This document shows, in pieces, positions 1 through 5,857 of a stretch of DNA of 5,857 nucleotides. The DNA is from Bryobacterales bacterium (GTDB lineage: Bacteria > Acidobacteriota > Terriglobia > Bryobacterales > Bryobacteraceae), in the NCBI GenBank assembly GCA_003164075.1, contig PLRZ01000353.1:917-6773 (forward strand), read 5' to 3'. The notes under the pieces were generated by a model, which did no database searches, had not been told where the DNA came from, and was given only the letters and a program-made list of their open reading frames with translations. The stretch's first letter is position 1, and every line of letters starts with the position of its first letter. A program made the translations under genes and the position numbers.

Positions 1-144
1 CCGGCCGACATCAGGAGTTCTGAACGAAGTGCCAAGTAGGTACAGAGCCGGGCCCAGAGGGTGCCCCGTTAGGGAGCGTTCGCCGGTGACGGACCTCCCC
101 AGATCGGTTAATAAGCACCCCGAAAGCGCTTACGCACCCATGTA

Positions 145-172
145 TTTCGAGGTTATGTAGCCTGTCCCCGAA
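145..172 (-). repeat. 28-bp hairpin repeat, copy 1 (REP-like)
   Basis: This stretch is the exact reverse complement, 28 of 28 bases, of 4415-4442. Each copy can fold: in the orientation of copy 2 the stem is TTTCGGGG against CCTCGAAA (one G-U pair) around a 13-nt loop. Read on the plus strand here, the same stem has an A-C mismatch, so the better-folding strand is the minus strand. The core holds GGGGAC and its opposite strand holds GTAG, which recall the tetranucleotide tags of REP elements handled by REP-associated tyrosine transposases; that family link is inference. It ends 6 bases before the TATAAT box of the next gene. Confidence 0.8.
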
Positions 173-178
173 TTAGCC

Positions 179-184
179 TATAAT
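179..184 (+). promoter_or_regulatory. -10 box TATAAT for the secreted-protein gene
   Basis: A consensus TATAAT lies 11 bases before the ATG at 196. Transcription would begin near 190-192, giving a leader of only about 4-6 nt with no Shine-Dalgarno sequence, so the transcript would be effectively leaderless. No good -35 hexamer is seen 16-18 bases upstream, where the REP-like repeat lies. Confidence 0.5.
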
Positions 185-195
185 ACGGTTCTGGC

Positions 196-987
196 ATGAT
201 CCGCGCCCTCAAACTGGCGTTCTTCGGCTTGCTGGCGTGCTCGTCGCTGGCATGGCCCCAGCGGCCCTCCGATGCGGAGGCCGCGGCCATGATCGGGACC
301 ACCCGGCAAAAAGCCATCGATTACACCCGTTCGCTGCCGGATTTCGTGTGTACCGAGATCGTCCGGCGCTTTTCCTACACCGTCAGGTCGCGGACCGACT
401 GGTCTCCCACCGACAAGCTCACCATCAAACTCAGCTACTTCGAGCAGAAGGAGGATCACAAGCTGATGCTGATCGACGACAAGCCCACCGACAAGAGTTT
501 CGAAAGCCTCCAGGGAGCTATCGGGATGGGTGAATTCGGGGCCATGTTGCGCAGCATTTTCGATCCTGCGTTGCACACCGCCTTCCGTTGGGAGAGCTCG
601 AAGACCGTGCGCAAGCATCGCGTGGCAGTCTACGCCTACACGGTTTCGGCGGCCACTTCGCAGTACCTCATGGTGACTGGCTCGCCGGGACACATCCACC
701 AGGCGATTGTGGGGTATCACGGGCTCCTGGATATCGATAGTGAAACCTCCGAGGTGATTCATTTCACCTACCAGGCCGACGGCATTCCCAAAGAATTGGG
801 TCTGGACTTCGCGCTCACCACGGTGGACTACGACTTCGCCGACGTGGGCGGCCGGGACTATCTGCTGCCCGCCCGCTCCGAAACCGAAATGCGCAGCCCG
901 CGGCTGTCGGTGCGCAACCAAATGCAGTTCCGCGACTACCGCAAATTCTCCGCCGATTCCAGCATCACCTTCGACCCCGGAAAGTGA
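196..987 (+). CDS. Secreted or lipid-anchored protein of unknown function (Acidobacterial family)
   Basis: The protein has 263 residues and an export signal: Arg3 and Lys6, then a hydrophobic run at residues 7-19. Two processing routes are possible: a lipobox-like LLAC with Cys15 as lipidated residue, or ordinary cleavage after SLA (residues 17-19). The mature part is soluble with no other membrane segment. The stretch YTRSLPDFVCTEIVRRF (43-59) and the later DYLLPARSE (221-229) resemble motifs recalled from large paralogous families of exported Acidobacterial proteins; no enzymatic motif is visible. Cys52 is the only cysteine in the mature chain apart from a possible Cys15. The ATG was chosen because the signal peptide begins there and codon usage is normal from that point; no Shine-Dalgarno sequence precedes it. 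The gene ends 58 bases before gyrA on the same strand. Function is unknown; a periplasmic or outer-membrane-associated role is inferred only from the signal. Confidence 0.8.
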   Translation: MIRALKLAFFGLLACSSLAWPQRPSDAEAAAMIGTTRQKAIDYTRSLPDFVCTEIVRRFSYTVRSRTDWSPTDKLTIKLSYFEQKEDHKLMLIDDKPTDKSFESLQGAIGMGEFGAMLRSIFDPALHTAFRWESSKTVRKHRVAVYAYTVSAATSQYLMVTGSPGHIHQAIVGYHGLLDIDSETSEVIHFTYQADGIPKELGLDFALTTVDYDFADVGGRDYLLPARSETEMRSPRLSVRNQMQFRDYRKFSADSSITFDPGK

Positions 988-1009
988 TCTCGCGCCGGCT
1001 TCATATTCT

Positions 1010-1018
1010 TGGTAAAAT
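1010..1018 (+). promoter_or_regulatory. Extended -10 promoter candidate for gyrA
   Basis: TGG followed by TAAAAT (1013-1018) fits an extended -10 element (TGn-TANAAT), which would offset the lack of a recognisable -35 box. The predicted start near 1025 gives a leader of about 20 nt carrying the gyrA ribosome binding site. It sits in the 58-bp gap after the secreted-protein gene, so gyrA can be transcribed on its own. Confidence 0.45.
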
Positions 1019-1033
1019 AGCACTTAACCCCAA

Positions 1034-1040
1034 AGAGGAG
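1034..1040 (+). promoter_or_regulatory. Ribosome binding site that fixes the gyrA TTG start
   Basis: AGAGGAG lies 5 bases before the TTG at 1046 and is the strongest Shine-Dalgarno sequence in the window. It supports the rare TTG start over internal ATG codons such as the one at 1166, which has no comparable upstream site. Confidence 0.75.
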
Positions 1041-1045
1041 AAAGC

Positions 1046-3577
1046 TTGGCCGATCAGGAACAACCACCGCAGGGTCCACCTGCGCCGCCGCCTCCGGGAG
1101 GCACTCTGCCGCTGGGCGGAAACGGGGGAAATCAGAACCTCGTTCCCACCAATATCGAAGATGAAATGAAGCGTTCGTACCTCGATTACGCCATGAGCGT
1201 GATCGTGGGACGCGCCCTGCCCGATATCCGCGACGGCCTCAAGCCGGTGCATCGCCGGATTCTCTACACTATGCAGCAGATGGGGCTGCAGCCCAACCGC
1301 CCCACCCGTAAATGCGCCCGCATCGTGGGCGACGCCATGGGCAAGTACCACCCGCACGGCAACCTGGCCATCTATGACGCCCTGGTGCGTCTGGCGCAGC
1401 CCTTCTCCATGCGCTACCCGCTGGTGGAAGGGCAGGGCAACTTCGGTTCCGTGGATGGCGACCCGCCGGCCGCCGACCGGTACACCGAGGCCCGCCTGTC
1501 CAAAGTAGCCACCGCGCTGCTGGAAGACCTCGACAAGGAAACCGTCGACTTCAAACCCAATTACGACGACAGCGAGACCGAGCCGGAAGTTCTGCCCACG
1601 CGCGTTCCCAACCTGCTGGTGAACGGCTCTTCCGGTATCGCCGTGGGCATGGCCACTAACATCCCGCCGCATAACCTCACCGAGATAGTCAACGCGGTCA
1701 TTTACAAGATCCAGAATCCCGACGCCCCGCTCATCAAGCTTCTGGAATTCGTGCAGGGACCGGATTTCCCCACCGGCGGTTTCATTCTGGGCCGGCAGGG
1801 GATTCTGCAAGCCTACAGCACCGGCCGCGGACAGCTCAAAATCCGCGCCCGCGCCAAGATCGAACGGGTCGCCAAGGAGAAGGACCAGATCATCATCGAC
1901 GAAATCCCCTACCAGGTGAATAAGTCGAAGCTGCTCGAGCAGATCGCCTCCATGGTCAACGAGAAGCGCATTGAAGGCATCTCCGACGTGGTGGACCACA
2001 GCGACCGCGACGGCATGCGCATCGTGGTGGAGTTGAAGCGCGGCGAACAGGCCGAAGTCGTGCTCAACAACCTTTATAAGAATACCCAGTTGCAGATCGG
2101 TTTCGGCATCATCATGCTCTCCATCGTCAACGGCCAGCCGCGCGAGCTGGGCTTGGTGGACATGATCAAGTTCTTCATCGACCATCGCGTCGATGTAGTC
2201 CGCCGCCGCACCGAGTACGAGTTGCGCAAGGCCCGCGAGCGCGAACATATCTTACTCGGTTTCCAGAAGGCGCTCGATAACCTGGACGAAATCATCCGCC
2301 TGATTCGCGCCGCCAAACTGCCGCGCGAAGCCCGCGAAGCCCTGATTGCCAGCTTCCAGTTCTCCGAAAAGCAGGCGCAGGCCATCATCGAGCTGCAATT
2401 GCAGCGCCTCACCGGGATGGAGCAGCAGAAGATCCTGGACGAGTTGGCCGAAATTCAGCGCCGCATCTCCGAATACCTGGAAATCCTCGGCTCCGAGAAG
2501 GCGTTGCGCGAAGTAATCGTCAAGGAACTGAAGGAAGTCGAGAAGGAGTTCGGCGACGCACGCCGTACCCAGATCATCGAAGACACCGGCGAGATCCTGC
2601 TGGAAGATCTGGTGGCGGTGGAAGACGTGGCCATCACGGTGACCCGCGGCGGGTACCTGAAACGCACGTCCGTGGACACCTACCGCCGGCAGACGCGCGG
2701 AGGCAAGGGCCGCATCGGTATGGGGACCCGGGCCGAAGACGTGGTGGAGCACCTGCTGGTGACCTCCACGCATAGTTACTTGCTGATCTTCACGACGCGC
2801 GGCCGGGTGTACTGGTTGAAGGCGTACGAAATCCCCGACGCCACCACCACCGGTAAAGGCAAGCACATCTCCAACCTCATCAACCTGCAATCCGACGAGG
2901 AGCCGCGCACGTTCCTGCCGGTGAAAGACTTCGTGCCGGATCGCTACATCGTAATGGTCACCCGGCATGCCGTCATCAAGAAATCGGAGCTGACGGAATT
3001 CGACAATCCCATCGCCCGGGGGCTCATCGCTCTCAATCTCGACGAGGGCGATCAACTCATCGGCGCCGGCATCAGCACCGGGTCGAATTATATCTTCCTC
3101 GGATCGCACGAAGGGCAAGCCATCCGGTTCGCCGAGAGCCAGGTGCGCGCCATGGGCCGGCAGGCACGCGGTGTCCGCGCCATGGATCTGGCGGAGGGCG
3201 ATTACCTGGTGGGTGTCGAGGTGGTCGAAAAGGACGGCCTCATCCTGTCGCTCGGTGAGAACGGCTACGGCAAGCGGACCCCGCTGGAAGATTACCGCCT
3301 GACCAACCGCGGCGGCAAGGGCGTTATCAATATGAAGACCACCAGGAAGACCGGCAACGTGGTGGCGATTCTTTCGGTGCGCGAGGACACCGACCTGGTG
3401 ATTGTCAGCCAGAGCGGCAAGATCATCCGCATTGAAGCCAACACCATCCGGCAGGTGGGCCGATCGTCGCAGGGAGTGCGCTTGGTGTCGCTGGATGAAG
3501 GCGATCAGGTAGCCGCCGCGTCCGTGGTTCCCGATACTGTGGACACCAACGGGCAGGAGACCCTCCCACTCCAGTAA
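1046..3577 (+). CDS. gyrA: DNA gyrase subunit A
   Basis: This 843-residue protein is the DNA-cleaving subunit of the A2B2 gyrase, which introduces negative supercoils using ATP hydrolysed by GyrB. The winged-helix/tower region follows a Pro/Gly-rich leader (about residues 5-33). The catalytic pair is Arg145-Tyr146 in DRYTEARL, matching E. coli Arg121-Tyr122. The C-gate coiled coil carries [15 protein letters not shown] near residue 450. The C-terminal beta-pinwheel (about 520-825) has the GyrA box QTRGGKG at 549-555 and degenerate copies such as TNRGGKG later. The GyrA box argues for gyrase rather than topoisomerase IV ParC. Length is near the usual 800-880, without the acidic tail of E. coli GyrA. 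In the quinolone pocket the sequence is [10 protein letters not shown] (102-111): Asn106 and Leu107 stand where E. coli has Asp82 and Ser83, while Asp111 matches Asp87. The TTG start is set by the AGAGGAG site. gyrB is not in the window. Confidence 0.97.
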   Translation: MADQEQPPQGPPAPPPPGGTLPLGGNGGNQNLVPTNIEDEMKRSYLDYAMSVIVGRALPDIRDGLKPVHRRILYTMQQMGLQPNRPTRKCARIVGDAMGKYHPHGNLAIYDALVRLAQPFSMRYPLVEGQGNFGSVDGDPPAADRYTEARLSKVATALLEDLDKETVDFKPNYDDSETEPEVLPTRVPNLLVNGSSGIAVGMATNIPPHNLTEIVNAVIYKIQNPDAPLIKLLEFVQGPDFPTGGFILGRQGILQAYSTGRGQLKIRARAKIERVAKEKDQIIIDEIPYQVNKSKLLEQIASMVNEKRIEGISDVVDHSDRDGMRIVVELKRGEQAEVVLNNLYKNTQLQIGFGIIMLSIVNGQPRELGLVDMIKFFIDHRVDVVRRRTEYELRKAREREHILLGFQKALDNLDEIIRLIRAAKLPREAREALIASFQFSEKQAQAIIELQLQRLTGMEQQKILDELAEIQRRISEYLEILGSEKALREVIVKELKEVEKEFGDARRTQIIEDTGEILLEDLVAVEDVAITVTRGGYLKRTSVDTYRRQTRGGKGRIGMGTRAEDVVEHLLVTSTHSYLLIFTTRGRVYWLKAYEIPDATTTGKGKHISNLINLQSDEEPRTFLPVKDFVPDRYIVMVTRHAVIKKSELTEFDNPIARGLIALNLDEGDQLIGAGISTGSNYIFLGSHEGQAIRFAESQVRAMGRQARGVRAMDLAEGDYLVGVEVVEKDGLILSLGENGYGKRTPLEDYRLTNRGGKGVINMKTTRKTGNVVAILSVREDTDLVIVSQSGKIIRIEANTIRQVGRSSQGVRLVSLDEGDQVAAASVVPDTVDTNGQETLPLQ

Positions 3578-3587
3578 AATGGTGGAG
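3575..3587 (+). promoter_or_regulatory. -10-like TAAAAT with GGTGGAG before larE
   Basis: TAAAAT (3575-3580) overlaps the gyrA stop codon and is followed directly by GGTGGAG (3581-3587). The same composite, a TA-rich hexamer abutting GGTGGAG, occurs at 4578-4590 before the antitoxin gene. If it is a promoter, larE would start near 3587 with a short leader. The GGTGGAG is only one base from the ATG at 3589, too close to act as a normal ribosome binding site for it. No -35 box is evident. Confidence 0.35.
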
Positions 3588-3612
3588 TATGGCAGCGTCT
3601 CTTTGTAACAAT

Positions 3613-4434
3613 ATGGATGACAAGCAGGAGCAGCTCTTCGCCCATCTGCGAACCCTGGAGCGCGTGATCGTGGCGTTCTCCGGGGGGACCGATTCGGCCT
3701 ACCTGGCGTGGGCCGCGCACCACGTGCTGGGGAAGAACGCTCTGGCGGTGACGGCCGACTCGGCATCCATCCCCGAATCCCACAAGCGCGATGCCGAAGC
3801 CTTTGTGGGGCGCTTCGGCATTGCGCACGAGTACATCGAGACGCGGGAATTCGACAACCCCGACTACGCCCGCAACGATCCCGACCGCTGTTTCCACTGC
3901 AAGGACGAACTTTTCACGCGCCTCGAGGAACTGGGCCGCGAGCGCGGATACCGGCACATTGTGTACGGCGTGAACCAGGACGATCTGGGCGATTACCGGC
4001 CGGGCCAGGGCGCCGCCAGGAACCACCAGGTGGCCGCTCCGCTGGCGGATGCCGGGCTGTCGAAAGCCGAAATCCGCGAGCTCTCCCGCCAGGTCGGGTT
4101 GCCCACGTGGGACCGGCCGGCCTCGGCGTGTCTCAGTTCGCGCATCCCCTATGGAACGCCCGTGACGATTCAGAACGTGAAGACGGTGGAGACCGGCGAA
4201 GAGGAGCTCAAGGCGCTGGGATTCCGCCAGTTCCGTGTGCGCTTCCATGGCGAGGTAGTCCGCATCGAGATCGCGCGCGAAGAAATGCTTCGAGCGATGT
4301 CGATGGAGATGGCGGCGCGTTTCACGGAGATTTTCAAGAAGCTGGGGTTCCGCTACGTGACGCTGGATCTGGAAGGATACCGGCAGGGCTCGCTCAACGA
4401 AGTGCTGCCTCTATTTCGGGGACAGGCTACATAA
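3613..4434 (+). CDS. larE: ATP-dependent sulfur transferase LarE (nickel-pincer nucleotide cofactor synthesis)
   Basis: LarE adenylates the carboxylates of pyridinium-3,5-biscarboxylic acid mononucleotide and converts them to thiocarboxylates, the step between LarB and nickel insertion by LarC. The cofactor serves LarA lactate racemase and related enzymes in the cytoplasm. The PP-loop SGGTDS at residues 23-28 binds ATP. RCFHCK gives Cys93 and Cys96, and ACLSSRIPYG gives Cys173, which aligns with the sacrificial Cys176 recalled for Lactiplantibacillus LarE. Three such cysteines mark the [4Fe-4S] type that can take sulfur from the cluster. The 273-residue length matches the usual 270-280. An in-frame ATG at 3589 would add eight residues, but codons 2-8 there mostly end in A or T, unlike the rest of the gene, so 3613 is preferred; neither start has a good Shine-Dalgarno sequence. 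The family core ends at GSLNEVL (residue 265). The final FRGQAT and the stop are encoded by the 28-bp repeat. larA, larB and larC are absent here. Confidence 0.92.
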   Translation: MDDKQEQLFAHLRTLERVIVAFSGGTDSAYLAWAAHHVLGKNALAVTADSASIPESHKRDAEAFVGRFGIAHEYIETREFDNPDYARNDPDRCFHCKDELFTRLEELGRERGYRHIVYGVNQDDLGDYRPGQGAARNHQVAAPLADAGLSKAEIRELSRQVGLPTWDRPASACLSSRIPYGTPVTIQNVKTVETGEEELKALGFRQFRVRFHGEVVRIEIAREEMLRAMSMEMAARFTEIFKKLGFRYVTLDLEGYRQGSLNEVLPLFRGQAT

Positions 4435-4442
4435 CCTCGAAA
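4415..4442 (+). repeat. 28-bp hairpin repeat, copy 2 (REP-like)
   Basis: Exact inverted copy of 145-172. The stem pairs 4414-4421 (TTTCGGGG) with 4435-4442 (CCTCGAAA), including one G-U pair, around the loop ACAGGCTACATAA. The larE stop (4432-4434) lies in the loop, so the element was probably acquired at the gene's 3' end and rewrote its last six codons. No T-run follows, so it is not a typical intrinsic terminator, though the hairpin could protect the mRNA 3' end. Confidence 0.8.
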
Positions 4443-4577
4443 CTCCGTCCGGCGGTCCGCGAAACAGCCCCCACGATACGGCCGCTGTCCACCCGCGAGG
4501 CAGCGATTTCCGCGGTCTGAGCCTTGGCTCTATTCATTACCGTGGCGAATCGGCTAATTGTGTGAACCCCTCAGCCG

Positions 4578-4592
4578 TATACTGGTGGAGGG
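4578..4592 (+). promoter_or_regulatory. -10-like TATACT and ribosome binding site of the toxin-antitoxin operon
   Basis: TATACT (4578-4583) abuts GGTGGAGGG (4584-4592). The GGAGG at 4587-4591 is 8 bases before the ATG at 4600 and only 2 bases before the ATG at 4594, which favours 4600. If TATACT is the promoter, transcription would begin near 4590, inside the ribosome binding site, so either the site or the promoter may be misread. No clear -35 box is seen. Confidence 0.4.
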
Positions 4593-4599
4593 CATGGAC

Positions 4600-4818
4600 A
4601 TGCAATTGGATCCGCGAGAAGAATCGCTGGTGGAAGTCTTCCGCCGACTTCCGCCGGATACAGCGGCCGAGCTATCGGCTCTGGCCGAACGACTAGCCAC
4701 GCTCTCACTGCACGGTAGAATCGACTGGTCCGATTCCTGGACCGACGAAGACCTGCAGGATTTTAGGGGTGCTTCCCTAAGGCGCCTTGAGGCCGAGGAG
4801 TCAGAGGAACCGCGTTGA
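4600..4818 (+). CDS. Small antitoxin-like protein, partner of a PemK/MazF-type toxin
   Basis: The protein has 72 residues: a helical, acidic N-terminal part with LVEVFRRLPPDTAAELSALA (9-28), then RIDWSDSWTDEDLQDF (40-55) and a charged helix ending in EESEEPR. This pattern is recalled from Acidobacterial and other antitoxins encoded directly before PemK/MazF-family toxins, where such acidic tails bind the toxin. No ribbon-helix-helix or AbrB DNA-binding motif is obvious. The main support is context: its TGA overlaps the TTG of a reading frame that begins like a PemK/MazF toxin. The start at 4600 has GGAGG 8 bases upstream; ATG 4594 adds two residues, and TTG 4558 would place the ribosome binding site inside the gene. 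The toxin is broken by an IS, so this would now be an orphan antitoxin, free to decay or to neutralise a related toxin elsewhere. Confidence 0.65.
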   Translation: MQLDPREESLVEVFRRLPPDTAAELSALAERLATLSLHGRIDWSDSWTDEDLQDFRGASLRRLEAEESEEPR

Positions 4819-4871
4819 AGCCGGGCGATGTCGTGGTTGGCGTGCTAGTATATCGTTTCATTAAAATATAA
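4815..4871 (+). pseudogene. PemK/MazF-like toxin, 5' remnant cut off by an IS630 element
   Basis: The frame starts at TTG 4815, overlapping the antitoxin stop (TTGA), with GAGGA at 4804-4808 six bases upstream as ribosome binding site. It reads MKPGDVVVGVL and then VYRFIKI before a stop at 4869-4871. The first eleven residues match the usual beginning of PemK/MazF-family mRNA interferases (MKxGDVVxxxLPG), which are about 105-120 residues long. After VGVL the expected sequence stops and an AT-rich stretch begins, followed by a minus-strand IS630 transposase. The loss of the toxin is therefore best explained by insertion, with the remaining 3' part expected beyond the right edge. The family call rests on a very short match plus gene order. 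Confidence 0.6.
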
Positions 4872-5857
4872 GCACTTTATTTCTGCTCAAGAGCCTTGAA
4901 ATTCTTCCATTGATGGACTACCGGCGCGGCGTTGATTTCCGCAACGCCCTTGAGGATCCTGGCTTTGAGTTCGTCGAGAGATTGCACGCGGATATGCCGC
5001 AGGAAGGTGCGCGCCATTTTGCCAAACAATGTCTCGACGATGTTCAGCCAGGAGCCATGCTTCGGCGTCAGGACGTACTGAAAACGGTTGGGGTGCAGGG
5101 AGAGAAAGGCCTGCGTCTCTTTGGAAAGGTGGGCGGAATGATTGTCCAGGATGATTCGGATGGTGCATTCCGGGGGATATCGGGCATCGAGATCGGATAA
5201 CAGGCTGGTGAATTCGACACTGCGGTGACGGTCCTCCACGCGCGCCGTGATGTGGCCGTCCTGGAGATCCAGCGCCGCCAGTATCGAACAAGTGCCCAGC
5301 CTCTCGTACTCGTGATCCCGGCCGATTTTCGGGTGCTTGCCGGGCACCGGCGGCAGGTCGGGTGCGGTATTGGCGATCGCCTGCACCCCCGGTTTTTCAT
5401 CCACCGAAACCGTGATCACGTTGGAGGCAGTCAGGCCAGCGGCCCGCATCGCATTCTGCAGTTCTACATCCTGGTAGACGATCAGGACCTTCCGCATCAC
5501 GGCTTCGAAATCCGGATCGCGCCGCTCCAGGTAATACTGAACCTTTTCCGGATGCAGCGGCTGTGCTGCCAGAATCCGCTGTACCGTCGCTTTGGCCGCA
5601 CGGGACAACGCGGGGAAACCGGCTTCCCCGGCATGCTCCCGAACGTGCCGGGCCAACGCCTGCCGGCTCCAAACCTCGGCCGCGTAACCCAGATCCTTCG
5701 GTTTCGAGCACGCCAGATGCACCACCCAGGTCTTGGCATCGTCTCCAATTGCTGGATCTTTGGGCCGATGGTAGTTGTCTTTCAGCGCCGCCATCGGACC
5801 CACCGCCAAAGCCTTCGCCACCCATTTCGAGACGCTCAGACGCGTCATCCCGAGGCG
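4848..5857 (-). mobile_element. IS630-family insertion sequence, partial (runs off right edge)
   Basis: The element contains one transposase gene and an AT-rich left end (about 4848-4876) that contrasts with the GC-rich surroundings. IS630 elements insert at TA and duplicate it; TA dinucleotides at 4846, 4849 and 4851 are the candidate junctions, so the left boundary is uncertain by a few bases. The right end, its inverted repeat and the second TA copy lie outside the window. Confidence 0.75.
4877..5857 (-). CDS. IS630-family DDE transposase, N-terminus beyond the window
   Basis: A cut-and-paste transposase of the IS630/Tc1-mariner superfamily. In the 323 residues from the ATG at 5846-5848, the catalytic acids are Asp150 (SVDEKPGVQA), Asp235 (IILDNHSAH) and Glu272 (SWLNIVETLFGKM), with 36 residues between the last two by my count. 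The TPKHGSWLN form before the Glu is typical of one IS630 subgroup. The chain opens with TRLSVSKWVAKAL, the recognition helix of a helix-turn-helix. In frame upstream the edge bases add Arg-Leu-Gly, giving RLGMTRLSVSKW, so the ATG is probably an internal methionine and the true start lies past 5857. No internal stop or frameshift is seen and all catalytic residues are present, so it may still be active. It points toward the antitoxin gene, and its stop is only about 30 bases from the presumed left end. Confidence 0.92.
   Translation of the reverse strand, partial: RLGMTRLSVSKWVAKALAVGPMAALKDNYHRPKDPAIGDDAKTWVVHLACSKPKDLGYAAEVWSRQALARHVREHAGEAGFPALSRAAKATVQRILAAQPLHPEKVQYYLERRDPDFEAVMRKVLIVYQDVELQNAMRAAGLTASNVITVSVDEKPGVQAIANTAPDLPPVPGKHPKIGRDHEYERLGTCSILAALDLQDGHITARVEDRHRSVEFTSLLSDLDARYPPECTIRIILDNHSAHLSKETQAFLSLHPNRFQYVLTPKHGSWLNIVETLFGKMARTFLRHIRVQSLDELKARILKGVAEINAAPVVHQWKNFKALEQK

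Noticed and set aside
1..144. Left-edge region checked for an RNA gene or the end of an upstream gene
   Set aside because: No tRNA cloverleaf, no long frame on either strand and no strong terminator hairpin could be seen; only a short AAGCGCTT palindrome at 124-131.
178..1023. Long minus-strand open frame opposite the secreted-protein gene
   Set aside because: It is a mirror of a gene with a signal peptide and typical codon bias; the minus frame has low-complexity His/Gly/Val content and no family resemblance.
984..1169. Short plus-strand frame starting GTG at 984, overlapping the gene end and gyrA start
   Set aside because: It runs out of frame through the gyrA start and the RBS, with no motif.
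1001..3766. Two long minus-strand frames opposite gyrA
   Set aside because: Both lie opposite an unmistakable gyrA and arise from high-GC codon bias.
4415..4445. Copy 2 of the repeat as an intrinsic terminator for larE
   Set aside because: The stem is short, contains the stop codon in its loop and is followed by CTCCGTCC rather than a T-run.
4427..4537. Minus-strand 36-codon frame (ATG at 4535-4537, TAG at 4427-4429) in the gap after larE
   Set aside because: About 70% G/C at third positions and a stop inside the repeat are intriguing, but there is no ribosome binding site or recognisable motif and the length is within chance for GC-rich DNA.
4910..5200. Plus-strand frame within the IS
   Set aside because: It is antisense to the transposase catalytic region and shows no family features.

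Overview
The window looks like chromosomal DNA from a GC-rich member of the Acidobacteriota, probably a Solibacter/Bryobacter-type genome. This rests on three things. The secreted protein at the left carries the 'LPDFVCTE' type motif recalled from large Acidobacterial paralogue families. The small antitoxin has a C-terminal 'IDWSDSW..EDL' stretch recalled from the same group. The repeat and IS content also fits. The taxon is an inference from remembered families, not a search result.

Layout, left to right. Bases 1-195 hold no convincing gene; they contain copy 1 of a 28-bp repeat (145-172) and a TATAAT box (179-184). Three plus-strand genes follow closely: a signal-peptide protein of unknown function (196-987), gyrA for DNA gyrase subunit A (1046-3577, TTG start with a good ribosome binding site) and larE for an ATP-dependent sulfur transferase of nickel-pincer cofactor synthesis (3613-4434). 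Copy 2 of the repeat (4415-4442), in inverted orientation, supplies the last codons and stop of larE. A 165-bp gap leads to a small antitoxin gene (4600-4818). It overlaps the first codons of a PemK/MazF-like toxin (4815 onward) that breaks off after about 11 codons. From about 4848 to the right edge is an IS630-family insertion sequence whose transposase lies on the minus strand and runs off the window.

How it works together. The three-gene block does not look like one pathway: gyrA is a housekeeping supercoiling enzyme, larE is a cofactor enzyme with no larA/B/C in view, and the first gene is an envelope protein. Each gene has its own -10-like hexamer just before it, so they may be transcribed separately despite tight spacing. 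The toxin-antitoxin pair appears to have been inactivated by IS insertion, leaving an orphan antitoxin.

Most notable points: (i) a perfect 28-bp hairpin-forming inverted repeat about 4.2 kb apart bracketing the gyrA block, resembling REP-type elements; (ii) GyrA with Asn-Leu in place of the usual Asp-Ser at the quinolone-binding positions; (iii) LarE with three cysteines of the iron-sulfur type; (iv) the IS-broken toxin; (v) -10-like boxes so close to start codons that very short leaders are implied. I saw no wholly new multi-gene system.
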